A stretch of 64,000 nucleotides of DNA, from positions 268,709-332,708 of the forward strand of contig NZ_JACIFA010000004.1 of assembly GCF_014197135.1 (NCBI RefSeq). The letters are read 5' to 3'. The translations under genes and the position numbers were made by a program. A model generated the notes under the pieces. That model worked only from the letters and a program-made list of their open reading frames with translations. It was not told the origin of the DNA and ran no database searches. Of the stretch, positions 48,901 through 56,794 are shown one piece after another; within the stretch, counting starts at the first letter, position 1, and each line of letters opens with the position of its first letter. Source of the DNA: Sphingomonas zeae (GTDB lineage Bacteria; Pseudomonadota; Alphaproteobacteria; Sphingomonadales; Sphingomonadaceae).

Positions 48901-49123
48901 CTTCATCATCCGGCGGCTGCAACGCCTGCCCTTCGTGTTCAACGTGCGGATCAAGGCGCCCTTCCGCGGGCTGCTCGATTCGGCGCAGTCCTTCTACGAC
49001 CCGCGCCGCCTGATCCAGCGCAACCTGCCAGCACTTCTGGAAGAGCAGAACAAGCGGGCCGCGCCGCCCGCAACGACCACTCCGGCCCCCATTCAGCCTT
49101 CGGCAAGCGAGACCGTGCCATGA
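45932..49123 (+). CDS. ydbH: YdbH family intermembrane bridge protein
   Basis: About 1063 residues (start uncertain; GTG at 45932 has GGGAG 9 bases upstream, GTG 45914 and ATG 45971 remain possible). A single N-terminal membrane anchor (LQYVLIGIALVILIALIAL) is followed by long repetitive beta-sheet sequence typical of AsmA/Tam/YdbH bridge proteins, with SGxxxGGxIDG and GRITPDDIVGQFTGG-like strands. The C-terminal part (MTFHVEGAAADQFLLQFDFQ, GGGSIAYLGEISQKDLGFWG, RIDMNGPLAGEMVTDVRFAG) is the conserved YdbH domain. In Escherichia coli YdbH with TamB and YhdP moves phospholipids to the outer membrane. It precedes ynbE and ydbL in a single operon. Confidence 0.9.
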   Translation: MEGASEEIETPAAMVVSPARRFRRLQYVLIGIALVILIALIALWIERKPLAGHVLDRELAKRGVPARYKISDLGLGRQRLIDVVMGDPRHPDLVADWLEARTRMTLSGPVVTGVRAGRVRLHGRLVDGKISLGTLDKLMGSTGASGKPFQLPALDVVVQDGGIRLDTPHGVVGLSLSGQGMLSDGFTGRMAAVAPRLVMGDCVAAGLAAPLRVRVVHEQPTLTGPLRLGHLRCGEVAVADLAARVDVTFGAALDRWQGRASVGSGVIRHPVMAAAAIDGKIDFSGTAKGTQGRIQVAARNVAARFGRAERAMVAGRYLVGPSTRFDGQAQVSGAQASSATLAPILKAGEAAAGTPVGPVLRAMSQAAVRAGRRFAADMALAIDSDRGPHGPGFAVRVPRLTIASASGGRLAFAGGSGLAYDARGLRIDTQAAMSGGGLPGLRATLQQDGPKQPIRGTAELARYQAGGAALAFDRLVFRSAANGETQVTTRVALSGPISGGRIDGLVLPIAARWDGGRRLLVNPTCQPLAIDRFALSGLRLARVATRLCPLDGALARLDGAQVSGGASLGATKLVGQIGGSPLTLAAGTTRFALADRSFILTGVQTSIGRPEAPTRIDATEVNGRITPDDIVGQFTGGAGQVGQVPLLLGEAGGDWRLAGGVLTLNGALQVRDARADSPRFLPMAARDVVLTLAGSRIDAKGVLFEPTKNVKVADVTITHALDRGAGEADLSVPGITFTKEFQPELLTPVTKGVIEDVRGPINGSGHIAWDANGVRSTGRFGTDGIDLAAALGPVSGIAGTIDFTDLLALESAPGQVATVKTINPGIQVTNGVIRYQTLSGARVKVESGSWPFAGGTLTLDPTLLDFSQPVERRMTFHVEGAAADQFLLQFDFQNLNATGVFDGTLPMIFDERGGRIEGGRLIVRPGGGSIAYLGEISQKDLGFWGNLAFGALRSLNYRSLRIDMNGPLAGEMVTDVRFAGISQGKGAKSNFIIRRLQRLPFVFNVRIKAPFRGLLDSAQSFYDPRRLIQRNLPALLEEQNKRAAPPATTTPAPIQPSASETVP

Positions 49124-49140
49124 CCGTAACAGGATTGAAA

Positions 49141-49341
49141 ATGCAGGACAGAATGCCGATCTTGACGATGACACGATGGATGCCGGTCGCGCTGACCTTG
49201 CTGAGCGGAGGATGCGTCAACATCTCCGCGCCCGACAAGCCGATCGAGATCAATCTGAACATCAATGTGACGCAGGAAGTGGTATATCGCCTGGATGGCG
49301 AGGCCAAATCGCTGATCCAGCAGAATCCGGGGATATTCTAA
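49141..49341 (+). CDS. ynbE: YnbE family lipoprotein
   Basis: About 66 residues with a lipobox (MPVALTLLSGGC) and the YnbE core NISAPDKPIEINLNINVTQE followed by VVYRLDGEAKSLIQQNPGIF. In Escherichia coli YnbE is the outer-membrane lipoprotein that caps the YdbH beta-strands. AGGA 6 bases before the ATG at 49141 sets the start; an earlier ATG at 49120 overlaps the ydbH stop and is less likely. Confidence 0.9.
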   Translation: MQDRMPILTMTRWMPVALTLLSGGCVNISAPDKPIEINLNINVTQEVVYRLDGEAKSLIQQNPGIF

Positions 49342-49343
49342 TC

Positions 49344-49724
49344 ATGAAGGTAAAGACGGTGATCCTGGCGCTCGGTGCGGTGGCGCTGCTGGGCGTGTCG
49401 GGCATGGCGATGGCGCAGCGAGACCCGGCCTATGCCGCCGCGCGCGCCGAGGGGTTGGTCGGCGAACAGCCCGACGGTTATCTGGGCATCGTCGGCGCGG
49501 CGACGCCTGCGCTGCGCACCCTGGTCAACAGCATCAACATCCAGCGCAAGGCCGCCTATACCCAAAAGGCGCAGGCCAGCGGCGCGACCGTCGAGCAGAT
49601 GGCCTTTACCAGCGGCTGCAACCTGATCGCGCAGACCGCGAGCGGCGAGAAGTACAAGACCCCCGAGGGCGTGTGGAAGACCCGCACGGCCGCAGCACCC
49701 GAGCGCGCCCCGGCCTGCGTGTAA
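49344..49724 (+). CDS. ydbL: YdbL family (DUF1318) periplasmic protein
   Basis: 126 residues. Signal peptide VILALGAVALLGVSGMAMA, then the DUF1318 region AAARAEGLVGEQPDGYLGIV, ALRTLVNSINIQRKAAYTQK and VEQMAFTSGCNLI. YdbL has been proposed to regulate the YdbH-YnbE assembly. It starts 3 bp after ynbE and is followed by an inverted repeat. Confidence 0.9.
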   Translation: MKVKTVILALGAVALLGVSGMAMAQRDPAYAAARAEGLVGEQPDGYLGIVGAATPALRTLVNSINIQRKAAYTQKAQASGATVEQMAFTSGCNLIAQTASGEKYKTPEGVWKTRTAAAPERAPACV

Positions 49725-49727
49725 CTT

Positions 49728-49892
49728 CTTCTTCCTCCCCTCCCGCAGGCGGGAGGGGCTGGGGGAGGGGACTCCGACGGCGACAGGACGAGCGGTTTTG
49801 AGACGCGCCTAGCCCTCTAACCGAGACCTTTTGCCTCGCGGATAGCGCCAGCCCTCCCCCGACCCCTCCCGCTTGCGGGAGGGGAGAAGAAG
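49728..49892. repeat. Nested hairpin pair after ydbL
   Basis: The left arm 49728-49770 holds CCCCTCCCGCAGGCGGGAGG and the right arm 49851-49892 holds CCCCTCCCGCTTGCGGGAGG. Each arm is a hairpin by itself, and the two arms are near-perfect reverse complements over about 40 bp, so larger cruciform or stem structures are possible. It may terminate ydbHEL. The 200 bp after it before atpI carries no gene. Confidence 0.72.
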
Positions 49893-50098
49893 GGGGCCTA
49901 TGGGAGAAGGGAAGTGGAAAGGGCAATGGCGTCCCTCTGTCACTCCCCAGCAACAATGCTTAACGCATCTGTCACAAGCCCACCCCCAGGCGGTTGACTT
50001 GGGGGGAGGGGCTTTCTAAACGGACCTCGCCTTGGCGGGGTCGCTCGCCGTTCGCGCGCATTCTCCCTTCGGTGACGAAAACAGGTGAGGGTGGCGGC

Positions 50099-50416
50099 GT
50101 GGCGGAGAAGGAACCCGGACAGGACTTTGGCGATGCGGACGATCCGCGTCTGGCCGCGCTGGATCAGCGACTGGCTAAGGCGAAAGCGGAAGGCGCAGCG
50201 CGGCAGGGGGTGAAGGTGGACGCCGACAGGGGTTATTCCCAGGGCAGCCGCGTCATCTCCGCGCTGATCGGAAGTCTTGTCGGCAGTGCGTTGATCGGCT
50301 GGCTTTTCGACCGCTGGTTCGGCACCGCACCCTGGGCCTTGATCGTCATGCTGTTCCTTGGAATCGGCGTGGCGTTCAGGCAGATCATTCGGATTTCTGG
50401 CGAACGCCCGGAGTAA
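50099..50416 (+). CDS. atpI: F0F1 ATP synthase subunit I (AtpI/AtpZ)
   Basis: About 105 residues with two hydrophobic segments (VISALIGSLVGSALIGWLF and PWALIVMLFLGIGVAFRQII). AtpI/AtpZ assists c-ring assembly and may affect Mg2+ or Ca2+ uptake. The product is placed from a GTG at 50099, which gives VAEKEPGQDFGD; an acidic, charged N-terminal half precedes the membrane part. It leads the F0 operon, 33 bp before atpB. Confidence 0.82.
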   Translation: MAEKEPGQDFGDADDPRLAALDQRLAKAKAEGAARQGVKVDADRGYSQGSRVISALIGSLVGSALIGWLFDRWFGTAPWALIVMLFLGIGVAFRQIIRISGERPE

Positions 50417-50449
50417 CCGGGCGTTCGTCATATGTGGGAACGAAGCAGC

Positions 50450-51241
50450 GTGGCGGCAGAATCGGGCGGCAAGATTGATCCGATGCACCAGTTCCTGATC
50501 GAGCCGGTGCTCGGTCGGCATTGGGTGGTCGGCGGCTACGACCTTTCCTTCACCAATTCCGCTCTGTGGATGGTGGTGACGCTGGCCGCGCTGTGGATCT
50601 TCATGATCGGCGGCATGAAGCGCGATCTGGTCCCCGGTCGCTGGCAGGCGGCGGTCGAGGGCTTCACGGGCTTCGTCAATTCGATGCTGACGTCGAACAT
50701 CGGCCCCGAGGGCAAGCGCTTCCTGCCCTACGTCTTCTCGCTGTTCATGTTCATCCTGTTCGCCAACGTGCTGGGCCTGCTGCCCTTCGGCGTCGTGCCG
50801 GGTGTCCATCCCTTCACCGTGACCAGCCACGTGACCGTGACCGGCGTGCTTGCGCTGATCTCGTTCGCGATCGTGCTGATCGTCGGCTTCGGTCGTCACG
50901 GCTTCCACTTCTTCGCGCTGTTCGTGCCGCACGGTACGCCCAAGCTCATGATCCCGCTGATCTTCGTGGTCGAGCTGATGAGCTTCTTGGTGCGCCCCTT
51001 CTCGCTGGGTCTGCGACTGTTCGTCGCGATGACCGCGGGGCACATCCTGCTGAAGGTTCTCGCCGCCTTCGTCATCAACGGCATCAACATGGGTCCCGGT
51101 TACGCCGTGCTCATCACCCTGCCGAGCTTCCTGCTGATGATCGGCATCACGCTTCTCGAACTGCTGGTCGCCGCGATCCAGGCCTATGTCTTCGCGCTGC
51201 TGACCTCGGTCTATCTGAACGACGCGGTCAATTTGCACTGA
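50450..51241 (+). CDS. atpB: F0F1 ATP synthase subunit a
   Basis: Proton-channel subunit of F0. About 263 residues, five to six membrane helices. The essential Arg is in FSLGLRLFVAMTAGH, with the following NINMGPGYAVLITLPS and LLELLVAAIQAYVFALLTSVY forming the last helices. The GTG at 50450 gives AAESGGKIDPMHQFLIEPVL, which matches family starts; the ATG at 50432 would add six residues. Confidence 0.94.
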   Translation: MAAESGGKIDPMHQFLIEPVLGRHWVVGGYDLSFTNSALWMVVTLAALWIFMIGGMKRDLVPGRWQAAVEGFTGFVNSMLTSNIGPEGKRFLPYVFSLFMFILFANVLGLLPFGVVPGVHPFTVTSHVTVTGVLALISFAIVLIVGFGRHGFHFFALFVPHGTPKLMIPLIFVVELMSFLVRPFSLGLRLFVAMTAGHILLKVLAAFVINGINMGPGYAVLITLPSFLLMIGITLLELLVAAIQAYVFALLTSVYLNDAVNLH

Positions 51242-51321
51242 TCCGGGGAGCCGGATCGGGCGGATGGCCTCGACGCTGATTTTGAATACCCAAACGACCC
51301 TTTTGAACTGGAGTGATTGAA

Positions 51322-51549
51322 ATGGACGCAGAAGCCGCGAAGCTGATCGGTGCCGGTCTGGCCGCTATCGGCATGGGCATCGCCTCGCTCGGCGTGGGCA
51401 ACGTGTTCGCCAAGTTCCTCGAAGGCGCGCTGCGCAATCCGGGTGCGGCGGACAGCCAGCAGGGCCGCCTGTTCATCGGTTTCGCCGGTGCCGAGCTTCT
51501 GGGCCTGCTCGCCTTCGTGACGATGATCATCCTGGTGTTCGTCGCCTAA
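51322..51549 (+). CDS. atpE: F0F1 ATP synthase subunit c
   Basis: 75-residue hairpin of two membrane helices joined by a polar loop (EGALRNPGAA). The proton-carrying Glu is in FIGFAGAELLGLLAFV. GGAG 8 bases before the ATG sets the start. About 10-15 copies form the rotor ring. Confidence 0.97.
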   Translation: MDAEAAKLIGAGLAAIGMGIASLGVGNVFAKFLEGALRNPGAADSQQGRLFIGFAGAELLGLLAFVTMIILVFVA

Positions 51550-51608
51550 TCATTCGGATCGGCCGGGCGGCGCTTGTGTCGCCCGGTTGATATGGCAACG
51601 AGGACTCC

Positions 51609-52103
51609 ATGCCCCAGATAGCACAGATCAGTGCGACCTATGCGTCGCAGATCTTCTGGCTCCTGATCACCTTCGGCCTGCTGTATTTCGTGGTCGGTCG
51701 TGGGATGGTGCCCAAGATTCAGGCGACCGTCGACGCTCGCGAAGGCCGTATCGCCGGCGATCTGGCGGCGGCGGAGGCCGCGCGGGCCGAGGCCGACCGG
51801 GTCGAGGCGGCATGGCGGGCCGAGATGGACGCCGCCCGTGTCGCCGCGATCGCGGAGACCAACGCTGCCAAGGCGCGCGCCACGCAAGCCTTCGAGGCGC
51901 AGGTCAAGGCGGCGGATGCCGACCTGTCCGAGCGTCTGGGTCATCACGACCTGGCGATCGCCAATGCCAAGGTGGCGGCGATGGCCAATCTTCAGTCCGT
52001 GGCGGCGGAAGCCGCGCGCGATCTCGTCGCCAAGCTGTCCGGCGTCCATGTGGGCGAGGATGCGGCGGCCGAGGCGGTGCGAAAGGTGAGCGCGCATGGC
52101 TAA
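51609..52103 (+). CDS. F0F1 ATP synthase subunit b' (atpF2/atpG type)
   Basis: 164 residues. The N-terminal helix SQIFWLLITFGLLYFVVG is in the membrane, then a long Ala/Glu/Arg-rich helix (AAAEAARAEADRVEAAWRAE) forms half of the peripheral stalk dimer. The ending EAARDLVAKLSGV is the family's conserved C-terminus. AGGA lies just upstream. The last 8 bp overlap atpF. Confidence 0.92.
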   Translation: MPQIAQISATYASQIFWLLITFGLLYFVVGRGMVPKIQATVDAREGRIAGDLAAAEAARAEADRVEAAWRAEMDAARVAAIAETNAAKARATQAFEAQVKAADADLSERLGHHDLAIANAKVAAMANLQSVAAEAARDLVAKLSGVHVGEDAAAEAVRKVSAHG

Positions 52104-52755
52104 TCATTCCGCAAGCGGCGCAGCGGCCAATGCCGATGCGCTGGTCGCGCAGAACCTGGCCGACGCCGCGTCGGCCGAGGGCATGACGCAGACGCCGATC
52201 CGCGAAGCCGATGGGCTTACCGGTAACACGATCGCCCCTGCCGAGGCCGAGCATCATGCCAGCCCGACCGCGCTGGGTTTCGATTCGACCGGCTGGGTGG
52301 CGCTTGCCGCCTTGGTCGTGCTGATCGGGATGCTGGTCAAGAAGGTGCCCGCGATGATCGGGCGTTCGCTCGACCAGAAGATCGCCGGTATCCGCGCCCA
52401 GCTCGACGAAGCGACCAAGCTGCGCCAGGAAGCCGAAGCGCTGAAGGCCGAGTATGAGGCCAAGGCGAAGGCGGCCCATGCCGATGCCGAAGCGATGCGC
52501 GTTCAGGCCCAGCATGAGGCGGGGCAGTTGCTCAGCAAGGCGAAGGCCGATGCCGAGGCGCTGATGGAGCGTCGCGCCAAGATGGCCGAGGACAAGATCG
52601 CCGCGGCCGAGCGCGCCGCCCTGGCCGAGGTCCGCGCCCGCGCTGCCGAAGCCGCCGCCAAGGCCGCCGGTCTGCTGATCGCCGAGCACCACTCGGCCGA
52701 CGCCGATCGGATCATGATCGACCGCACGATCGCGGGGCTCGGTCGCCCGAACTGA
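52096..52755 (+). CDS. atpF: F0F1 ATP synthase subunit b
   Basis: 219 residues. A membrane helix (WVALAALVVLIGMLVKK) is preceded by about 65 residues of Ala/Thr/His-rich sequence, an unusual extension for subunit b. After it a long Ala/Glu/Lys heptad helix (LRQEAEALKAEYEAKAKAA, LLSKAKADAEALMERRAKM) makes the peripheral stalk with b'. Start codon overlaps the end of atpF'. A hairpin follows; F1 genes (atpHAGDC) are not in the window. Confidence 0.93.
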   Translation: MANHSASGAAANADALVAQNLADAASAEGMTQTPIREADGLTGNTIAPAEAEHHASPTALGFDSTGWVALAALVVLIGMLVKKVPAMIGRSLDQKIAGIRAQLDEATKLRQEAEALKAEYEAKAKAAHADAEAMRVQAQHEAGQLLSKAKADAEALMERRAKMAEDKIAAAERAALAEVRARAAEAAAKAAGLLIAEHHSADADRIMIDRTIAGLGRPN

Positions 52756-52778
52756 TCGGCTTCAGGGCCGGATACAGG

Positions 52779-52816
52779 ACCGCGCTTCGGGAAGCCGAGG
52801 CGCGGTTCTGTCGTTT
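52779..52816 (+). terminator. Hairpin at the end of the F0 operon
   Basis: ACCGCGCTTCGG and CCGAGGCGCGGT form a 12-bp stem with one mismatch around GAAG. A weak TCTGTCGTTT follows, so termination is probable but not classical. Confidence 0.65.
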
Positions 52817-53220
52817 AAACCGCCTTCCCTGTCCATTCCGTCGTGCATGGCCGTCAGGGCGGGGGATGCATCGGGAAATGGCGAAGGTCACGCTATGAAG
52901 CGGTTGGCAGAGCTTTCGCCCATTGCCCCGGCCTATTCAGACACGGCCCCATCGTCAGACGAGGTCGGCGATCGGCCGGTCAGGCAGATCGATCGAGGCC
53001 GAAGTTCCTATAACATGGCGATTCCTGGCAATTGACCCGTCCCTGAGGACGGGCTTGCCGGATCCGCTTCGTGTCATCATGGCCTGAGCGATTGCGGAGA
53101 TTATGCGGCGTTTCGCCGATGGAGAGGCTGGCTGGCCATAGGGCTTCAAACGCCCACCGATCCCGCTCTTCGCCGCGACTGCCATGACACGGGCAGGTCG
53201 CAGCGGATCGCCGTCCCCCT
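52817..53220. other. Intergenic region with no supported gene
   Basis: About 400 bp between the atp operon and the trpE stop. Short frames exist on both strands but have no recognisable motif, ribosome-binding site or codon bias. No terminator for trpE was recognised in this stretch. Confidence 0.5.
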
Positions 53221-54726
53221 TTACTGACCGAAACGTCCTTCGCCCGCACGCGCGACCGCATCGCGGGCGGCTGCGAGCATCGCGCCGGCCTTGGCCTCGC
53301 ATTCGCGCTGCTCATAGGCCGGGTCGCTGTCGGCGACGATCCCCGCGCCCGCCTGAACATGGATGGTGCCGTCCTTGACCACCGCGGTCCGCAGCACGAT
53401 GCACGAATCCATCGAGCCGTCGGGTGAAAAATAGCCCACACCGCCCGCGTAAGGACCGCGCCGCTCGGGCTCCAGTTCGGCGATGATCTGGCAGGCGCGG
53501 ACCTTGGGCGCGCCGCTGACCGTGCCCGCCGGGAACCCTGCGAACAGCGCGTCGAGCGCGTCCTTGTCTTCGTCCAGCCGCCCGACGACGTTGGAGACGA
53601 TGTGCATGACGTGGCTGTAGAATTCGACCGTATAGCTATCGGTCACGCGCACGCTGCCTGCGGTGGAGGCGCGGCCGACATCGTTGCGGCCTAGGTCCAG
53701 CAGCATCAGATGCTCGGCGCGTTCCTTGGGATCGGCGAGCAGGCTGTCGCGGTTGGCGGCATCCTCGGCCCGCGTCTTGCCGCGAGGACGGGTGCCCGCG
53801 ATCGGGCGGATCGTCACCTCGTCATTGCGGACACGGACCAGGATTTCAGGGCTCGATCCGATCAGTGAAAAGCCCGGCAGGTCGAGATGATAGAGGAAGG
53901 GCGAGGGGTTGATCCGCCGCAGGCTGCGGTACAGCTCGAACGGGGGCAGGGTGAAGGGCGCAGAGAAGCGCTGCGCCAGCACCACCTGAAAGATATCGCC
54001 CGCGAGGATATAGTCCTTCGCGCGCGCCACCATTTCCGCATAGCGACCCGGCGCGAGCGCGGGCTCGTAAGCGGGTTCGGGCAGTTCCGCGCGCACGGGT
54101 GCGGGCAGGGTCGAGGTGGCGAGGCGCGCGGCGGTGCCGTGCAACCGCTCTTCCGCCTCGGCGATCATCCGGGTGGCATCGCGCGACGCATCCGGCCAGA
54201 CCGGCGCGACGAGGTAGAGCGCATCGGCCAACCGGTCGAAGACCAGAATGACCGTCGGCCGCACGAAGATCATGTCGGGCAGGCCAAGCGGATCGACTTC
54301 GGGCTGGGGCAACGTCTCGACCAGTCCCACCGTCTCGTAACCGAAATAGCCGACCAGACAGGCGAGCGCCGAAGGCAGGCCTTCGGGCACGTCCGCGCGG
54401 CATTCGGCGACCAGGGCGCGCAAAGCCGCCAGCGTCGGCGCGTCGCACGGCTCGAACGCCTCGCGGTCGGTCGCCCAGTGGCGATTGATCGCGGCGGCAT
54501 GACCCTCGGCGCGGAAGACGAGGTCGGGGGCGAGGCCGATCAGGCTGTAGCGCCCGCGCGTCGCGCCGCCCTCGACCGATTCGAGCAGGAAGTCGCCGCG
54601 ACCCGGCTCGATCAGCTTCAAAGCGGCGGCGACCGGCGTTTCGGTATCGGCGATCTGCCGACGCCAGATCAGCTGCGGCTGGCCGTCCGCCAGCCGCTCA
54701 GCGACGCTGCGCTCAGTTGCTCCCAT
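53221..54726 (-). CDS. trpE: Anthranilate synthase component I
   Basis: Chorismate-utilising enzyme that makes anthranilate with the TrpG glutaminase, the first step of tryptophan synthesis. 501 residues. The Trp-binding segment near LLESVEGGATRGRYSLIG is present. The chorismate site residues lie in PFLYHLDLPGFSLIGSSPEI, TIRPIAGTRPRGKT and the SVRVTDSYTVEFYSHVMHIV stretch, ending with FPAGTVSGAPKVRACQIIAE. It starts 14 bp before the end of ppiD on the same strand. trpG should be nearby but is not within the 400 bp after its stop. No leader peptide was seen. Confidence 0.95.
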   Translation of the reverse strand: MGATERSVAERLADGQPQLIWRRQIADTETPVAAALKLIEPGRGDFLLESVEGGATRGRYSLIGLAPDLVFRAEGHAAAINRHWATDREAFEPCDAPTLAALRALVAECRADVPEGLPSALACLVGYFGYETVGLVETLPQPEVDPLGLPDMIFVRPTVILVFDRLADALYLVAPVWPDASRDATRMIAEAEERLHGTAARLATSTLPAPVRAELPEPAYEPALAPGRYAEMVARAKDYILAGDIFQVVLAQRFSAPFTLPPFELYRSLRRINPSPFLYHLDLPGFSLIGSSPEILVRVRNDEVTIRPIAGTRPRGKTRAEDAANRDSLLADPKERAEHLMLLDLGRNDVGRASTAGSVRVTDSYTVEFYSHVMHIVSNVVGRLDEDKDALDALFAGFPAGTVSGAPKVRACQIIAELEPERRGPYAGGVGYFSPDGSMDSCIVLRTAVVKDGTIHVQAGAGIVADSDPAYEQRECEAKAGAMLAAARDAVARAGEGRFGQ

Positions 54727-56659
54727 TGTTCAGCAGCTCAGAGCGGACCTTGGCGATCGCCTTGGGATCGGTCTTGACGACGACCGTGTCGCGAACCGCA
54801 CGCGCGAACTGCGAGACATATTCGCGGCCGATCAGGCGGCCGATATCACCACGCGCGGCGCGGATCGCGGCGTCGTTGCCGGTCGCGTTGCCCGGTTCGA
54901 TCTTGGTCACGCGGATGATGTACCAGCCCTCGTTCTGCGGCGCGGCCAGCGTCCGGGCCTTGTTCTGCGGCATCGAGAACAGCAGCGCGAGCGGCGCGGC
55001 GGCGGGCGAGTTTTGCGCAGCGGCCAGATCGCGGCGCGAGGCGGCGATCGGGCGAACCGGCGGCACCGCCAGCCCGGTTTCCTTCAGCGCCTGCGCCATC
55101 GGCATACCCTTGTTCACCTTGGCGAGCACGGCATTGGCCAGCTTGCGCGCGGCGGCGCGTTCGCGATCGGCGGTCAGGTCGGCGATCACCTGCTGACGGA
55201 CCTGCGCCAGCGGACGCGGAGCGGAGCGCTGGATCTGGCCGACACCAACGACTGCGAAGCCGCCATCCTGGCCGATCGGCACGATCTGCGGGGCATCGCC
55301 TTCCTCGGCGGTGAAGGCTGCGGTGATCATCGCGCGCTGTTCGGGCGTCGGCTGGAAGGTGGGGGCCTCGGGCGCCGCACCTTGCGCGGTCACGGCCGGG
55401 CTGGTCTGTGCCTGGAGCTTGCGGTCGGCGACCACCTCGTCGAACGTGGCATTGCCCGACAGGGCGTCCTCGATCGCGTTGCGCATCTCGCCCAACGCCG
55501 CGGCCTGCTTCTGCTTGGTCAGCTGGGTGACGATTTCCGGGCGGGCCTGGGCCAGCGTCTTGCCGGGAACCTGGGTGATCGCATCGACCTTGGCGACGAC
55601 GAAGCCGAGCGTCCCGCGAACCGGACCGACAACCGCGCCCGGGGCTGCGCCGAACACGGCGTCGGCAACGGCGGCCGAGTTCGACGTGGCATAGGCGGCC
55701 TTTTCGACGCCCTTCTGCACCGACGCCTCCAGTCCGGCGGCGCGCGCGGCGTCGGCCAGCGAGGTGCCGCCCTTGGCCTTGGCGGCCAGCGCATTGGCAC
55801 CCGCCTGATCGGCGACGATGACCTGGGTCACGTCGCGCTTCTGGGTGGCGGCATAGCGCGACTGATTGCTCTGATAATAACGTGCGATCTCCGCATCGCT
55901 CGGCACCGACTGGGCGGCGACAGCGGCGGGATTGACGACGGCATAGCGGACCACACGGCGCTCGGGCAGCGTGTAGCGCTGGACGTTGCGGGTGTAGAAG
56001 GTCTGGATGTCGGCATCGCTCGGTGCCGGACCTGCGGGCACCAGACGGGTCGGGATATAGCCGACCTCGCCCTGCCGCTTTTCGAGCAGCAGCGAGGCAT
56101 AGGGCAGTGCCATCTGCGTCGCGAACTGCGTCGCACCGATGGTCGGGATGGTCAGTTGCTGCGCGAAGGTAGACCGCTCGATATCGGTGCGGACCTGTGC
56201 GTCGGTCATCTTCCGCTGGGCCAGAAGCTGCTGGTAGAGCGCCGGATCGAACTGACCATTGGGGCCGCGAAATGCCGGGATCGATGCGATCTGGCCATCG
56301 ACCAGGCGGCGCGACACGACCATGCCCTGCTGCTTGCCGAACTGTTCGAGCGCCAGGCCCGTGACCTCGCGCTGGAGCACGCCCTCGAACCCGCCCGCCG
56401 CGACGAACTGCGCCATGTCGAGCGTCGGCTGTTCCTGGCGATAGGCCGCAACCTCGTTCTGCGCGGCGGTGCGCAGGTCGTTGGCGGTCACCTTCGCGCT
56501 GCCGACCTTGGCGACTTCGGAGCCGGTCAGGCCGCCCGCCATCCCCGCGATATTGGACACGTCACCGGCGGCGAACGCGATCGCGATCACGCCAAGCACG
56601 ATGAAGGTCACGACGACGCCGGCCTTGGAATTGATGATCCGGCGGAAGAAGCTGAGCAT
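54713..56659 (-). CDS. ppiD: PpiD-like peptidyl-prolyl isomerase (periplasmic folding factor)
   Basis: About 648 residues, anchored in the inner membrane by VVVTFIVLGVIAIAFAAG near the N-terminus. After SurA_N-like helices (KVTANDLRTAAQNEVAAY) comes a parvulin-type domain, then another SurA-like region and a second C-terminal PPIase-like part (TFQPTPEQRAMITAAF, GWYIIRVTKIEP). PpiD sits near SecYEG and assists folding of exported proteins. The ATG at 56659 follows no strong ribosome site but gives MLSFFRRIINSKAG, the standard PpiD start. The stop lies inside the first codons of trpE. Confidence 0.9.
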   Translation of the reverse strand: MLSFFRRIINSKAGVVVTFIVLGVIAIAFAAGDVSNIAGMAGGLTGSEVAKVGSAKVTANDLRTAAQNEVAAYRQEQPTLDMAQFVAAGGFEGVLQREVTGLALEQFGKQQGMVVSRRLVDGQIASIPAFRGPNGQFDPALYQQLLAQRKMTDAQVRTDIERSTFAQQLTIPTIGATQFATQMALPYASLLLEKRQGEVGYIPTRLVPAGPAPSDADIQTFYTRNVQRYTLPERRVVRYAVVNPAAVAAQSVPSDAEIARYYQSNQSRYAATQKRDVTQVIVADQAGANALAAKAKGGTSLADAARAAGLEASVQKGVEKAAYATSNSAAVADAVFGAAPGAVVGPVRGTLGFVVAKVDAITQVPGKTLAQARPEIVTQLTKQKQAAALGEMRNAIEDALSGNATFDEVVADRKLQAQTSPAVTAQGAAPEAPTFQPTPEQRAMITAAFTAEEGDAPQIVPIGQDGGFAVVGVGQIQRSAPRPLAQVRQQVIADLTADRERAAARKLANAVLAKVNKGMPMAQALKETGLAVPPVRPIAASRRDLAAAQNSPAAAPLALLFSMPQNKARTLAAPQNEGWYIIRVTKIEPGNATGNDAAIRAARGDIGRLIGREYVSQFARAVRDTVVVKTDPKAIAKVRSELLNNGSN

Positions 56660-56794
56660 GGACGACCGATCGGCAAGAAATAAAAACCTGCCCGCTTTAG
56701 GGGCGAGGCGGCTCGGCATCAAGCTTGTGCGAAGCCCACGATACGCTATCGGTGTTGAACACGTATAACACGCGACTCAGTTGGGGAGCTTCAT

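Noticed and set aside
52847..53035. Small plus-strand ORF after the atp operon
   Set aside because: No ribosome-binding site, no hydrophobic or known motif, and amino-acid use that looks random.
56752..56771. GTGTT-N10-AACAC half-sites before tpiA as an operator
   Set aside because: Only five-base arms with no second copy seen; symmetry this short is common by chance.
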